From Eublepharis macularius (lineage: Eukaryota > Chordata > Lepidosauria > Squamata > Eublepharidae): a DNA stretch of 64,000 bases. Below, piece by piece: positions 53,041 to 63,270 of the stretch. The stretch is from contig NC_072800.1 in NCBI RefSeq assembly GCF_028583425.1, positions 11,731,001 to 11,795,000 of the forward strand, given 5' to 3'. The translations under genes were made by a program, and so were the position numbers. Position 1 is the stretch's first letter; every line of letters starts with the position of its first letter. The notes below the pieces were generated by a model. The model was not told the DNA's origin. It did not search any database and saw only the letters and a list, made by a program, of their open reading frames with translations.

Positions 53041-53743
53041 GTTTAGGGTGGGGGGGGAAAAGTCAAAGCTCATTTGACAAAGGGAATTTTTACTCCTGAA
53101 AGCTCATACCCTGGAAATCTAGTTGGTTTTTAAGGTGCTATTGGACCCGGGTCTTGTCTTCAACTGCAGATCAATACGACTACTCACTTAAAACTTATTT
53201 CTGTTTAAGTTACTCTCCTTGCTGCCCTGGACGGTGAGACCAGTCCATTAACTTTCCCTCTCTCTGATAGATATTTAATAGCCAAGTGCAAAACCCTAAG
53301 AGAATTTTCTAGGCAAAATATGCTGTCAGATCCCAAGAACAAGGGAATTAATGCCAAATCAACATCATCATCGTTGGCCTTTACAGAAAAGCACAGCAAG
53401 CACTGGGGCGGAATGAGTGATTCTAAGTCCCTGGATAAAGTCTAGGATGAGGCACCAGAATCACAGCTACCTCCCCCCGCCCCCCGCGCGCCTCCACTGG
53501 GGCCAAATAAGGAGTGGGTCTCGCCTCATGTGAGGGGAGTAGGAGTCATCGCTGCTGCTGGAAGCCAACTGCCTGAGCCCCAGATGGGCCAGGGGAAAAC
53601 AGGGACAAGAGTCTGCTTTTCTTCCATTCCCCCTTCCTTTGAGGGAGTGAGGCTGTGGGTAGTTGCCCCCCAAAGCCTGGGGCAGCTGCCTGTGGCCCAT
53701 TGGGGAAGGCTGCATGCATCCCCTAAAAGTTTTTTTCTAATTA
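53041..53743. other. Intergenic stretch
   Basis: About 53075-53155 is a SINE-like fragment (CTGAAAGCTCATACCCTGGA, AAGGTGCTATTGGACC). No gene is recognised. Confidence 0.5.
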
Positions 53744-53928
53744 AGGCTGTTTCCACACATTCTTAAAGGGATGGCCCACTCACCAAATGCTGGTGGCTTT
53801 CCCCATTGACTCCAGACATCTCCGTTTTCAAAATGGTTTTAGGCTGTTTGGCTTCCATTTTTTTTGGCGTCTTTTCTGGGACCATGGGCAAGTGTGGTCC
53901 CAGAAAAGGCGCTGTGTGGAAAAAGCCT
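53744..53928. mobile_element. MITE with AGGCTGTTTCCACACA ends
   Basis: The left AGGCTGTTTCCACACATTC faces the right GCGCTGTGTGGAAAAAGCCT, with inner pairing of CTTTTCTGGGACCA and TGGTCCCAGAAAAG near the right side. AATTAA occurs on both sides, but the duplication length is unclear. Confidence 0.65.
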
Positions 53929-54419
53929 CAATTAATTGAAGAAACACCCCTCTGCCTGTACCCTTCCCACTCCCTTGGTTTTAGTATCTCCTTTTGCATT
54001 CGATTCTCTTTGGGACAGGGACCTGTCCCATGCCAGAACCAGGACGTCATATTTAGCCTGCTTAAGATTCAAAGTGCACCACCTTGTCTTGTTCCTATTA
54101 TCAAAGTGCGTCAAAACCGCCTGGTACAAAAGGCTAGTACTATTTCCCCCAGATTGCCAACGAGTGAGTTCACGGCGGAGTGAGATTTGAAACGGAGACC
54201 CCTTTGCTCTGTCAGCCACTGAGCGGCACCAGCTTCATTTGGTACCGTCTGTATCAGAGAGCAGTATGGAGATATTGAGAAGACTGACACTGGCTGAGAC
54301 TTCATTTCAGAACCAGCTGCTGGTCAGGAAGGGGCTTCTGAGGAATTCTCTCCTGTTCCCAAGGAGATCTTTCATCCAAGTCTTCTGATACTGTTGACTC
54401 CTAAGCATACACGTGAACA
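53929..54419. other. Intergenic stretch
   Basis: No gene or bounded repeat is recognised. Confidence 0.5.
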
Positions 54420-54632
54420 GACACAGATGCTGAAGCTGCCTTATATTGAGTTTGACCCTTGGTCCGTCATCGTCAGTATTGTCTGCTCAGACTGGCCGAG
54501 GTTCTCCAGGGTCTCAGGCTGTGGTCTTTCACATCTCCTCCTATCTGATCCTTTTAAATGGAGATGCCGGGGATTGAACCTGGACCCTCCTGCATGCAAA
54601 GCAGAGGCTCTACCATTGAGCCATGGCCCCTC
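54420..54632 (-). mobile_element. tRNA-derived SINE
   Basis: On the minus strand it begins GGCCATGGCTCAATGGTAGA (A box) followed by GGTTCAATCCCCGGCA (B box) at tRNA spacing. A body follows with GACCCTGGAGAACC, CAGTCTGAGCAGACAATACT and a tail ATATAAGGCAGCTTCAGC. The intact Pol III boxes and composite body fit squamate SINEs. It is not a true tRNA gene because the acceptor stem is not closed. Confidence 0.85.
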
Positions 54633-55299
54633 CCATGACTCATCCTCCCTAGACACTCCATCAGCCCACACCAGTCCACTTTCACCACCACACCATTCCC
54701 AGAGCTGCCTCATGGGGGAAGGTGCATGGCCTAGGGCAAGCTCCTCCCACTTCCCCCCAACCTGACAAGAGTTCTGGGTCTTGTGGTATTTCTGGGGCCA
54801 AATCATTGCCAAAAACTTCCATTGCAGGCCCCACATAGATCCTTCCACTCCCAACTTCTTCAGGTAAAGGTGGGATCCCCACAGCACAGGGCAATTGCCT
54901 CAATATGTCCTACCAAAAAGACTGCTGCGACCATTCCTAGGAACTGCAGTAGGAAATCAGTCAATGTTGCTCAAGCACATAGGCTTACCAGGTGTCTGGT
55001 TTGCCCTCGGACAATCCTTTTTTTGCCAGACTGTCCAGGGGAATAAAGTTGAAAACTGTGCATGCGTGCCCAGGGCATGCCCAGGGAGGCAGGCAGGCTG
55101 TCCTGCTGTGTGCCTGGGGAGCAGCTGACCCATGTGCCCAAGTGCCCAGCCTGCTCAACAGCGCACACCCTGCATGCTCATTCAGCCTCTCGTACTGCAG
55201 TGATGACCTCATAGAAGTGACATCATCATGCTGCGGCCGGGAGTGTACATGTGCAAGTACCAGGAGCCTATTATCCATAGTATCCTGCTGAGCCACTTC
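54633..55299. other. Intergenic stretch
   Basis: No gene is recognised. Short frames on both strands lack signatures. Confidence 0.45.
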
Positions 55300-55625
55300 T
55301 CAGTGCTGGGACTAAGGGACACTTGTGCATGTTCAAGTCCTATCTGGGAGGTCGGTCTCAGAAAGTGGTGCTGGGCCTTCCGCCTGTGGGGCTCTGCAGG
55401 GTTCAGTCTTATCCCCCATGCTATTTAATGTCTATATGAAGCCCCTGGGAGAGGCCATTGGGAGGTTTGGGCTGCAGTGACACCAATATGTGGATGATCC
55501 CCGGCTCTTCCTTTCTTTTCCACCAAATACCAAGGATGCTGCTGATGGTCTGAACCAGTGCTTGGAGTCCGTAATGGACTGGATGAAGGTGAACTGGCTG
55601 AAACTGAATCCTTAACAAGGGAGGA
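55300..55625 (+). pseudogene. L2-like LINE reverse-transcriptase fragment
   Basis: Read across frameshifts, the plus strand gives the RT order of the CR1/L2 group: a block resembling SYLGGRSQKVVLG, then a decayed GVPQGSV-like motif, MLFNVYMKPLGEAIG, a decayed YADD box (YVDD-like) and ESVMDWMKVNWLKLNP. Stops and indels disable it. A better-preserved relative is at 63290-64000. Confidence 0.7.
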
Positions 55626-55639
55626 AGAAAGTGTGCCAC

Positions 55640-56629
55640 AACCAACCGTAATGTGCAGTTATATTATGAGAATTCAGAATTAGTACATACCGTACAGAGA
55701 AATCCGTTTACAACAATAAGTTACAATTTTATACAATTTTCCACTTAGACAACCATTCGCAATATGTAAGGCAATGGAAGCACAACGATTCAAAGAACTA
55801 TATACAAAGAGAGATATAGTGTCCCATAATATACATGTTGTATAGTTCCAAGCTGCTGGTGAGTCGGCTAAGGAGTCAGCACTTTTAGACCCCGAAGTCA
55901 TGCAATCACAATGCCAGAAAGGAAAGGCGAAGTCAATAGTGAAATTGACACGAAGCGATAGATAGGCGGAGTGGCAACGAGCAATGCCAGCCTTATCACA
56001 CTTAACTCATTTCAAAGTGCAATAGTGAAATGGGTCCTATGTCACCTTAGATAAATTTATTCATAATCTATTTTTAAAAAAAATTTAAGAAGCATTTTGA
56101 TAAAATTTATTAAATATATTGATTTTCCTAAAATCTTTTAAACCTGAATTAAATATTATGTAAAGGTCGGGTTAAGCCCCTGGAGGTAAGTGTATTCGGT
56201 TCTTAATGAGGGCAGGGAGGGATTGATGAAGAAAGGAGGAAGGGGAGAGACGAAGAGGGGAAAGAGATTGTCAAAAAAAAAATTATTATAGGAAGGCTGA
56301 GTATTCGATCTCATTATTAAGGCCGCAAGGAATTAATGTTCTTAATCGAAAAATCCATCGGGTTTCTGCTTGTAAGAGAAACTGATTCATATGGCCCGGT
56401 CTCTGCAGTACCTCCAGAACTGAAATTTTAAAAAACTTCTCCGTATGCTGGACATTCTGGAAGTGCTGGTAGAGCACTTTTGAAACCATCATAAAAAGGG
56501 ACAGTACGTGTGTTTCCAAAATATTTTTTTAATTTCAGTTGTCGAAAAAGTTTGAACAGATCTATTCTCGTGTTAAGGGCATTATATTTCGGGGACGGTA
56601 CATATCCTAAGCCTTTGTTTAGTACTTTC
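55640..56629 (-). pseudogene. Penelope-like element, 3' part with GIY-YIG endonuclease end
   Basis: Two pieces are readable on the minus strand. At 56625-56521 the frame KVLNKGLGYVPSPKYN continues to DLFKLFRQLKLKKYF, an N-terminal motif of Penelope-like proteins. At 56519-56286 the chain ends ETRWIFRLRTLIPCGLN with EIEYSAFL and a stop, the C-terminal part of their GIY-YIG endonuclease domain. The reverse transcriptase that should lie between is missing, so this is an internally deleted copy. An AT-rich 3' UTR runs down to about 55640. An L1 split the ORF at its upstream edge; the continuation is at 62430-62575. Confidence 0.82.
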
Positions 56630-56931
56630 TTTTTTTAAAAAAAAAATTTATTAGGTGAGTACAAATTTACAAACATTATTTCAGTTATTAAACCTAGCTA
56701 TCAATTTCCCCCCACCCTTTCCCTCCCCCCTTTTCTGGTGACTTCCAACAGTTTTCCAAACCATATCTTAATCTATAACTTATTTTTCTATTCTCTATAT
56801 ATATAATTAACTCTTATTACATTAATAAACTAAATAATTTCCATTAAACTCAAATCTATTTAAAATTTAAACTTTACAATAATTAAAACTTTTCTTTAAA
56901 TGGTAAAGATTACTGTCCCCACTAAATTCCC

Positions 56932-59113
56932 CTAATAACTTTCAAATTGCCACAATTTCCCCTTCACGTCCCACTTTTTTTCCAAATACTCCTTCATTCT
57001 ACCCCTATCCTTAAAAAATTCTTCAGCATTCTGGTCTCTCAGCCTTCTTGTCATTTTGTCCATTTCCGCCATGTACAGCAACTTCTGTATCCAATCTCCA
57101 ATAGATGGTATTTCTTGCACTTTCCATTTCTGTGCATATAGTATTCTTGCCACTATTATCATGTAAAATAACAATGTTCTGTGTTGTATAGGAACATCTT
57201 CCATATTTAAGTTCAGTAGCAGGAGTTCTGGGTTCTTTATTATTGAAGTCTGCAAAATCTCATTTATCATTTCTAAAATATCTCCCCAGTACTGCCTAGC
57301 TACCTCACAAGTCCACCACATATGATACAGTGATCCTTCATGACTTTTACATTTCCAACATTTATCAGACATTTTAGCATTTCCATAAGCTATTTTTTTT
57401 GGCGTCAAATACCACCTATATATCATCTTGAAAACATTTTCTTTAATACTGGTACAAGTTGAGATCTTCATTGTATTTTTCCACAAATACTCCCATGACT
57501 CCATTGTTATGTCTCTTTGACAATTTATAGCCCACTTCACCATCTGGACTTTAACAGTTTCATCCTCTGTGTGCCTCTTCAAAAGAATTTTATAAATTTT
57601 TGAAATTTTCTTCTTACTTTCTTGCAATATAGCTTCTTCCAATTCCGAATCTTTCCATTTAATTCCACTTTTTGAACGATCCGAGTTATATAAGTCCTTT
57701 ATCTGCCTATATTGAAACCATCCATAACATAAACCTAACTCTTCTTCTGTTTTAATTCTTAACATATTTTGTTCCTGAATGAGAATCTTTTTATAGGACA
57801 GACATTGATCTCTATTGTAAATAACTCTCGGGTCGATAGATTCATATGGTACCACCCACGAGGGGATACCTTCGCCCAGATAACTTTTGTATTTTTTCCA
57901 GATTGTGAAGAGATTCCTTCTCACATAATGATGTAGAAACATAGAATCAGCTTTCAATTTATCATGCCACAAGTAGGCATGCCACCCAAACAGTTTATTA
58001 TAACCTTCCAAAGTTAGTAGCTTACAGTTCTCCAATGACATCCAATCTTTAAGCCAAACCAAACAAATTGCTTCATAGTATAGTCTGATATTTGGCAATT
58101 GCAGTCCACCTCTTTCTTTAGCATCACACAAAACTTTCATTTTTACTCGCGGTTTCTTGCCTGCCCATACAAAATCAGAAATCTTCCTTTGCCACTTTTT
58201 GAATTGCTTAATGTCTCTAATAATTGGAATTGTTTGTAATAAAAAACATAATCCGAGGTAACACATTCATCTTGACTGCCACTATTCTTCCCAGCCATGC
58301 CAGATTTAATTTATTCCATTTAATCAAATCTCTGTCAATTTGCTGCCATAGCTTTTCATAGTTATTCTTGAACAAGTCAATATTCTTCGCTGTAAGCTCA
58401 ATTCCTAGATATTTTACTTTATGTGTTACTTCGCAATTTGTAATTTCCATCAATTCTTGTTGCTTTTGTTTGGTCATATTCTTACATAGTATCTTAGATT
58501 TTCTCTTATTGACATAAAATCCAGCCAACTCTCCAAATTCCTTTATTTTGTCCAACAACTTCGGCATATTTTGTATTAGATCTTTGACAATAACCATCAC
58601 ATCATCCGCAAAAGCTCTAACTTTGTAGGTGAAATCTTTAATTTTTATGCCTCTTATCGCATCATCCTCTCGAATCTGAATCAACAAGATTTCCAAAATC
58701 AGGATAAACAACAATGGAGATAGTGGGCAGCCCTGCCTTGTACCTTTCCTAATTTCCAGTTTTTTAGTTAAATCATTATTGACTACAATTGCTGCACATT
58801 GGTCTTTGTAAATTGCTCTTACCGCTCGAATAAAGTCTTTTCCCAATTGCAGTTTTTCCATTGTGGTGAACATAAAACTCCAATTTAATTTATCAAAAGC
58901 TTTCTCTGCATCCACAAAAAAGAAACCAACTTCCTTTTCACAGTGTTTATCGTAATATTCTATCACATTTAGAACGGTTCTCAAATTATCTTTGATTTGT
59001 CTATTTGGAAGGAAACCTGCTTGTTCTTCTGCAATAAATTCCACAAGCCCTTCCGTCTTTCCGCCAATATTTTTGCAAAAATTTTATAGTCATTGTTCGG
59101 CAATGAAATAGGT
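56932..59113 (-). pseudogene. L1 ORF2, 3' part (reverse transcriptase to C-terminal Cys motif)
   Basis: L1 ORF2p supplies endonuclease and reverse transcriptase. This part starts at RRPISLPNNDYKIFAKILAE and continues EEQAGFLPNRQIKDN, then AFDKLNWSFM (RT motif A), KGTRQGCPLSPLLF (motif B) and AFADDVMVI (motif C, the FADD form normal for L1). Near the end CWKCKSHEG then YHMWWTCEVA is the C-terminal cysteine motif. Frameshifts near 59045 and about 58240 break it, so it is inactive. The 3' UTR is about 300 bases. Confidence 0.92.
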
Positions 59114-60057
59114 CTTCTGGTTTGGGAGACTTCCGGTTTGGGATCATGGTGGTCTGACGCAGCTCTAAGAGCGGAGCTGTCCGAGCCGCTGTTTGTGAGG
59201 GCCAGCAGGGTGCTAGATCGCCCGGGGCCCCCTGTTCTCAGGCGGAGAACAGGCATGAACACTCAGGATCCAGAGGGTGCATTGATCTCGGCTGAGGGGG
59301 GAGATCTGCGCAATGGTCCCCCACCCAGCCTTGAGGTCCCGCCCGAGGAAGGATGGCAAAGATCTCTGCAGCGGCTTTGGAGTCATTGAATTGGCATAGG
59401 ATCACTGTACCCAAGCTTCAGTAACTAATTGGGATTAATTTGGAATAATTTGAGTACTGAAACAGCGATTACAACCCGCAAATAGAACTATTAAGGTAAA
59501 GATTGCTATCTCTCTTTCCGAGAAGAAATTTGGTAAGAAGAATTGAATTAATTTGGAAGATAAAGATTGCTAAGAGTTACGGACATATTGGCTAAGCTCT
59601 GGTAAAGTGATTGAGTTAAAAAGAATTTATTTAGAAGAATTAGAGCGAAGAAAGTAATTATTGTTTACATACCTGCAGTCTAAGAGAGATAGTGAACTGT
59701 GGGAAATCTGAAAAAACGCGAGAACCGCTGTGTGGTTGTGACGGAGCAGGAAGTGCATCAAAGCAATAGAGTAACAGGCTGGAAGCGGCGGTTAAGGGAA
59801 ACCCGGAAAAGGAAGAGCGCCATCTTGAAAAAGGGAAAGGGTAAGCGGAAGTGGGACGTCTTGGAGAAGGTTAAGGGCAGAAGCTTCGAGTTAAAACCAT
59901 AGAGAAAAAACGTCCGCCATTTTGGATACTGGAATTGTTTAATTGGAGAAGAATTTGTTTTAAATAAAGGACTTAACTTTAAAAATAATAAATTACTTTC
60001 GCCACGGAGTTGCGGAAGAGAGCGGACTCGTGGGAGTGAGGTAAAGCCAGCCCCACG
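59114..60057 (+). promoter_or_regulatory. L1 5' UTR (inside the inverted half)
   Basis: About 940 bases precede ORF1. The beginning (ACTTCCGGTTTGGGATCATG) is GC-rich with several CpG, and the remainder is A/G-rich. Its start is joined directly to the ORF2 fragment on the other strand, which is the inner junction of the inversion. A full 5' UTR means the parental copy was essentially full length. Confidence 0.75.
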
Positions 60058-60837
60058 ATGTCGAAGAAGGAGTGGCAGTCGGCGTTGGAGAGTTTGGACA
60101 AGAAAGTGGCGGAGGGAAATAAGGAGATTAAAGATATGATAAGAGACATGGCGAAAGTCTTTAAAGAGACACTTAAATCGGAGATGGCGGAAGTAACCAA
60201 AAGTATTGATGAGGTCAAGAAGGAGTTACAAACGACGCAGTTGAAAGTGAAGGTAATGGAGGATGAAGTGGACAAATTGTCTGTTTCTTTCAAGACAGAA
60301 ACTAAGGGTTTGCAAGGAAGAATGGCCGTGATGGAATGTAAATACATGGAAAGACAACTTAGATTTCGCAGGGTCCCAGAAGCAGAGGGAAAGTCAGCCC
60401 AAGAGCAGATATCAGAAATACTTGCAGAATTTTTGGATAAAGAAGTGGAAGAAATTGTGGTTTTACTGGACGTGGCGTACAGAATCAATTCAAAATATGC
60501 AGCTCAAAAAAATTTACCAAGAGATATGATAGTGCAATTCACAATGAAAAGCACAAGAGAAGATATTGTGAGTAAACAATTTCAAAACCCTCTGGAAATT
60601 GCTGGAAAAAGAGTACGAATAATGAAAGAGTTACCTAGAGGTGTTTTGTTGGAGAGGAAGAAATACAGAGAACTGGTTCAAATGCTGAAGGATTTGAATA
60701 TCAGATACAGATGGGAAATACCAGAGGGTCTGAGTTTTGAATTTCAAACAGCCAAAAAAACAATCAGGTCTAGTCATGAGATGGAGAGGTTTTTTATGGA
60801 CAATGAAAAAGACTTACCTAAAAGATCTAGAATATGA
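60058..60837 (+). CDS. L1 ORF1 protein (259 aa)
   Basis: The frame runs uninterrupted from ATG in MSKKEWQSALESLDKK. A long coiled coil occupies about residues 10-95 (EVTKSIDEVKKELQTTQLKV), followed by an RRM-like segment (RQLRFRRVPEAEGKS) and a C-terminal domain with NLPRDMIVQFTMKSTRED and PRGVLLERKKYREL. It ends ...KRSRI. The stop overlaps the ORF2 start by four bases (ATGA). It is shorter than, and only distantly similar to, the ORF1 at 51545-52462, so two L1 lineages are present. It has no sign of decay although ORF2 is broken. Confidence 0.9.
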   Translation: MSKKEWQSALESLDKKVAEGNKEIKDMIRDMAKVFKETLKSEMAEVTKSIDEVKKELQTTQLKVKVMEDEVDKLSVSFKTETKGLQGRMAVMECKYMERQLRFRRVPEAEGKSAQEQISEILAEFLDKEVEEIVVLLDVAYRINSKYAAQKNLPRDMIVQFTMKSTREDIVSKQFQNPLEIAGKRVRIMKELPRGVLLERKKYRELVQMLKDLNIRYRWEIPEGLSFEFQTAKKTIRSSHEMERFFMDNEKDLPKRSRI

Positions 60838-62411
60838 CCATGGAGTGCAAAATTATATCTTGGAATGTAAATGGACTTAATTCACCTTTCAAACGTAAAA
60901 CTATTTTCCATTGGCTATCTAAACAGCACTGTAATATAATTTGTCTACAAGAGACTCATATTAAGAAACAAGATGTAAAATATTTGAAAAATGCCAAATT
61001 GGGAAGGGAATTTGCAGCTTCATCGAAGCAAAAATAAAGAGGAGTAGTTTTGTACATTAAAGATGAACTGCAACCTAAAATGATATTCAACGATGTGGAA
61101 GGAAGATATATAGCTGTGGAAATTATTTGGAATACGGAAAAGATTTTGCTGATTGGAATTTATGCACCAAATGGAGCTAAGGATCATTTTTTTAAGGACT
61201 TACAGAAACAACTGGATGGGCTAACTTACTCACAGATAATTTTGGCAAGTGATTTCAACGGAGTTACGGCTTTAGATGTGGACAAGAAAACAAAGGGTGC
61301 ACAAAAGAAAAGAGGATTATTGTCAAAATCCTTCCTTGAAATGAAGGATCAGGAGAATCTGGAAGATACTTGGAGAAGAAATAATCCCAAAGTAAAGCAG
61401 TACACGTATTTTTCGCCGAGACATTCGACATTATCAAGAATCGATATGATCTGGGCCTCTAAGGACTTGGTTGTATGGACAAAAGATGTGGAGATAATGC
61501 CAAAAGTAGGCTCAGATCATAATCCAATCATGTGGAAGTTTGGAAAAGGCACCAAAAGATGAAGATGGAGAATAAATGAGGATTTGCTGCAACAAAAGGA
61601 CAATTTAGAATTGCTACAGAGGGAGACCAAATTCTTTATACAGTATAAGTTGAACAATACCGTTCCAACTCACAAAGTCTGGGACACTTATAAGGCAGTT
61701 ATTAGAGGAGTATTGATGGATTTAAATGCAAGGGATAAAAAGAAAAAAGAGGAGAAAAAGAAAGAAATTGTGGAAAATATAAGAACTAAGGAGATACAAC
61801 TGAAGAAAAGACCAGGGAAAAAGAAATTATTTCAAGAAATTAAAATTTTGCAAGAACAATTGAAAGTAATGGAGAATAAAGAGTTGGAATGGGAACTGAA
61901 GAAATTGAATCAAAAGTCGTTCGAAGGAGGAAACAAACCTGGGAAATATTTAGCGTGGCAGTTGAAAAAGAAAAAAGAGAAAAAGGTGATAACTAAGATT
62001 CAAGTAAATGGAACGACATTGACCGATCAAACAGCGATTAGTAGAGCATTCTTTAAATTTTATGCAAAATTGTATCAAAGGAAAGAAGTAAATTTGGATG
62101 CTATTGAGCAATATCTAGACAAAGTTAAATTACCATCGATATCAGAGAATTGGAAGGAAAAGCTGAATGCAGAAATTACGGAGACAGAGATAAGAGAAGC
62201 CATTCAGTCGACTAAATTAGGCAAGGCACCAGGTCCAGATGGAATCATGGCTAGATTTTATAAATCATTGGTAGATGAGTTGGTACCTTTTTTGAAGGTG
62301 GTAATGAATGAAATTTTAAGAGGACAAAAGGTTCCAGAGTCTTGGAATGAGGCCACTATATCATTGATAGCAAAGGAGGATCAGGACCTATGTAATGTCA
62401 AAAACTATCGA
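60834..62411 (+). pseudogene. L1 ORF2, 5' part (APE endonuclease to start of RT)
   Basis: This is the endonuclease half of ORF2. The motifs in order are IISWNVNGLNSPFKRK, IICLQETHI, IGIYAPNG, ASDFNGV, RIDMIWASKDL and VGSDHNPI, so the catalytic Asn, Glu, Asp and His boxes are all recognisable. After it come a Lys-rich linker and the RT entry LGKAPGPDGIMARFYK, ending at KNYRP. Two in-frame stops (61035-61037 TAA, 61560-61562 TGA) disable it. The break coincides with the twin-priming point; the RT continues on the opposite strand from 59113. Confidence 0.9.
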
Positions 62412-62429
62412 CCTTTGTTTAGTACTTTC

Positions 62430-62575
62430 AATTCAATGTCGGAGAGGTGCCGGGAGGACAAATTAAAAACTATGTTTTGTATCTCCCCCTGCGAGATAGG
62501 CGACCCAAAAAAGGGTGTCTGGATTTTTGGGTGGGCACAACTCGGCTCCTAAGAGTACGCCCCCCCTCGTCTCCC
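62430..62575 (-). pseudogene. Penelope-like element, N-terminal part upstream of the L1 insertion
   Basis: On the minus strand the frame reads EIQNIVFNLSSRHLSDIEL and then continues, across the L1 and its duplication, into KVLNKGLGYVPSPKYN at 56625. Joining the two sides gives one uninterrupted N-terminal motif of the family, which proves that the L1 landed inside this ORF. Confidence 0.8.
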
Positions 62576-62960
62576 GACTGCTCCTAGTATCCAGTTCACC
62601 CATCAGGGTAGTCTTGAGAGTGTCAATTTTTTGGACGTGGTTGCCTTTAAGCAATCGGCTACTTCTTTAGATGTGAAACCATACCGTAAACCCACCGACA
62701 GGGCGGCATATTTAGAATACACCTCCTATCACCGCCCTGTCTTAAAGAAGAACATACCAGTGGGTCAGTTTTTACGGATTAAAAGAAACGCAACTCATCA
62801 TCAGAACTACTCTGTTGAAGCAAATAAGATGAGTACAGCCTTCAAGATGCGCGGATACCCGAACTGGGTGATCCAACGCGCTAGGAAGAAAGCCGATTCG
62901 ATCTCGCAGCCCCAGCTGCTAATAAAAAAAACGCCCTCACCCCAGATTACCTCTCTGTAG
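62576..62960 (+). pseudogene. Penelope-like reverse-transcriptase fragment, head-to-head
   Basis: The plus strand reads SVNFLDVVAFKQS, then VKPYRKPTDRAAYLEYTSYH and KKNIPVGQFLRIKRNA and RGYPNWVIQRARKKAD. This is the region after the RT core of Penelope-like elements. It points away from the minus-strand N-terminal part next to it, so the Penelope copy is itself rearranged or made of two insertions. The upstream RT core is absent. Confidence 0.8.
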
Positions 62961-63034
62961 ATCTGGGGGCCTCTCTGTGTGCTCCAGGTCCAGTCCTGTT
63001 GCAAGGTCTGTCATCCAAGACATCCATCCACAGG

Positions 63035-63256
63035 GGATAGATCCAGATGGGCAGCCGTGTTAGTCTGTCTGTAACAGTTGAAAAGAGCAAGAGTCCAGTA
63101 GCACCTATAAGACTTACAACATCAATTTTATTAGTCTTATGGTATGAGCTTTCGTGAGTCACAGCTCACTTCTTCAGATCCTAAAGAAGTAAGCTGTGCC
63201 TCATGAAAGCTCATACCCTACCACTCATTTTGTCTTATAGGTGCTACTGGACACGT
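63035..63256 (+). mobile_element. Foldback SINE-like element with 14-bp target duplication
   Basis: CATCCATCCACAGG lies at 63021-63034 and 63257-63270. The left arm is complete (GCAGCCGTGTTAGTCTGTCT, GTCCAGTAGCACCTATAAGA). The right arm is its inverse but lacks the head (TCTTATAGGTGCTACTGGAC). The orientation is opposite to the copy at 31579-31838, where the right arm carries the head. Confidence 0.87.
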
Positions 63257-63270
63257 CATCCATCCACAGG

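Larger units (their letters stand above)
56630..62411 (-). mobile_element. L1 retrotransposon with inverted 5' half (one insertion)
   Basis: The outer limits are a direct repeat CCTTTGTTTAGTACTTTC (56612-56629 and 62412-62429). The minus-strand part (56630 to about 59113) begins in ORF2 at residues RPIS of the NYRPIS block and runs to the 3' end. The plus-strand part (about 59114-62411) runs from the 5' UTR to the same NYRP block and stops. The two parts are complementary with almost no overlap or gap, so they form one L1 of about 5.8 kb inserted by twin priming. It sits in a Penelope-like ORF. Confidence 0.9.

Noticed and set aside
54420..54632. tRNA gene on the minus strand
   Set aside because: A and B boxes are present but the body continues as a SINE and the acceptor stem does not close.
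56630..62411. Two independent L1 insertions head to head
   Set aside because: One shared target duplication at the outer edges, complementary ORF2 content and coincident break residues make a single twin-primed insertion simpler.
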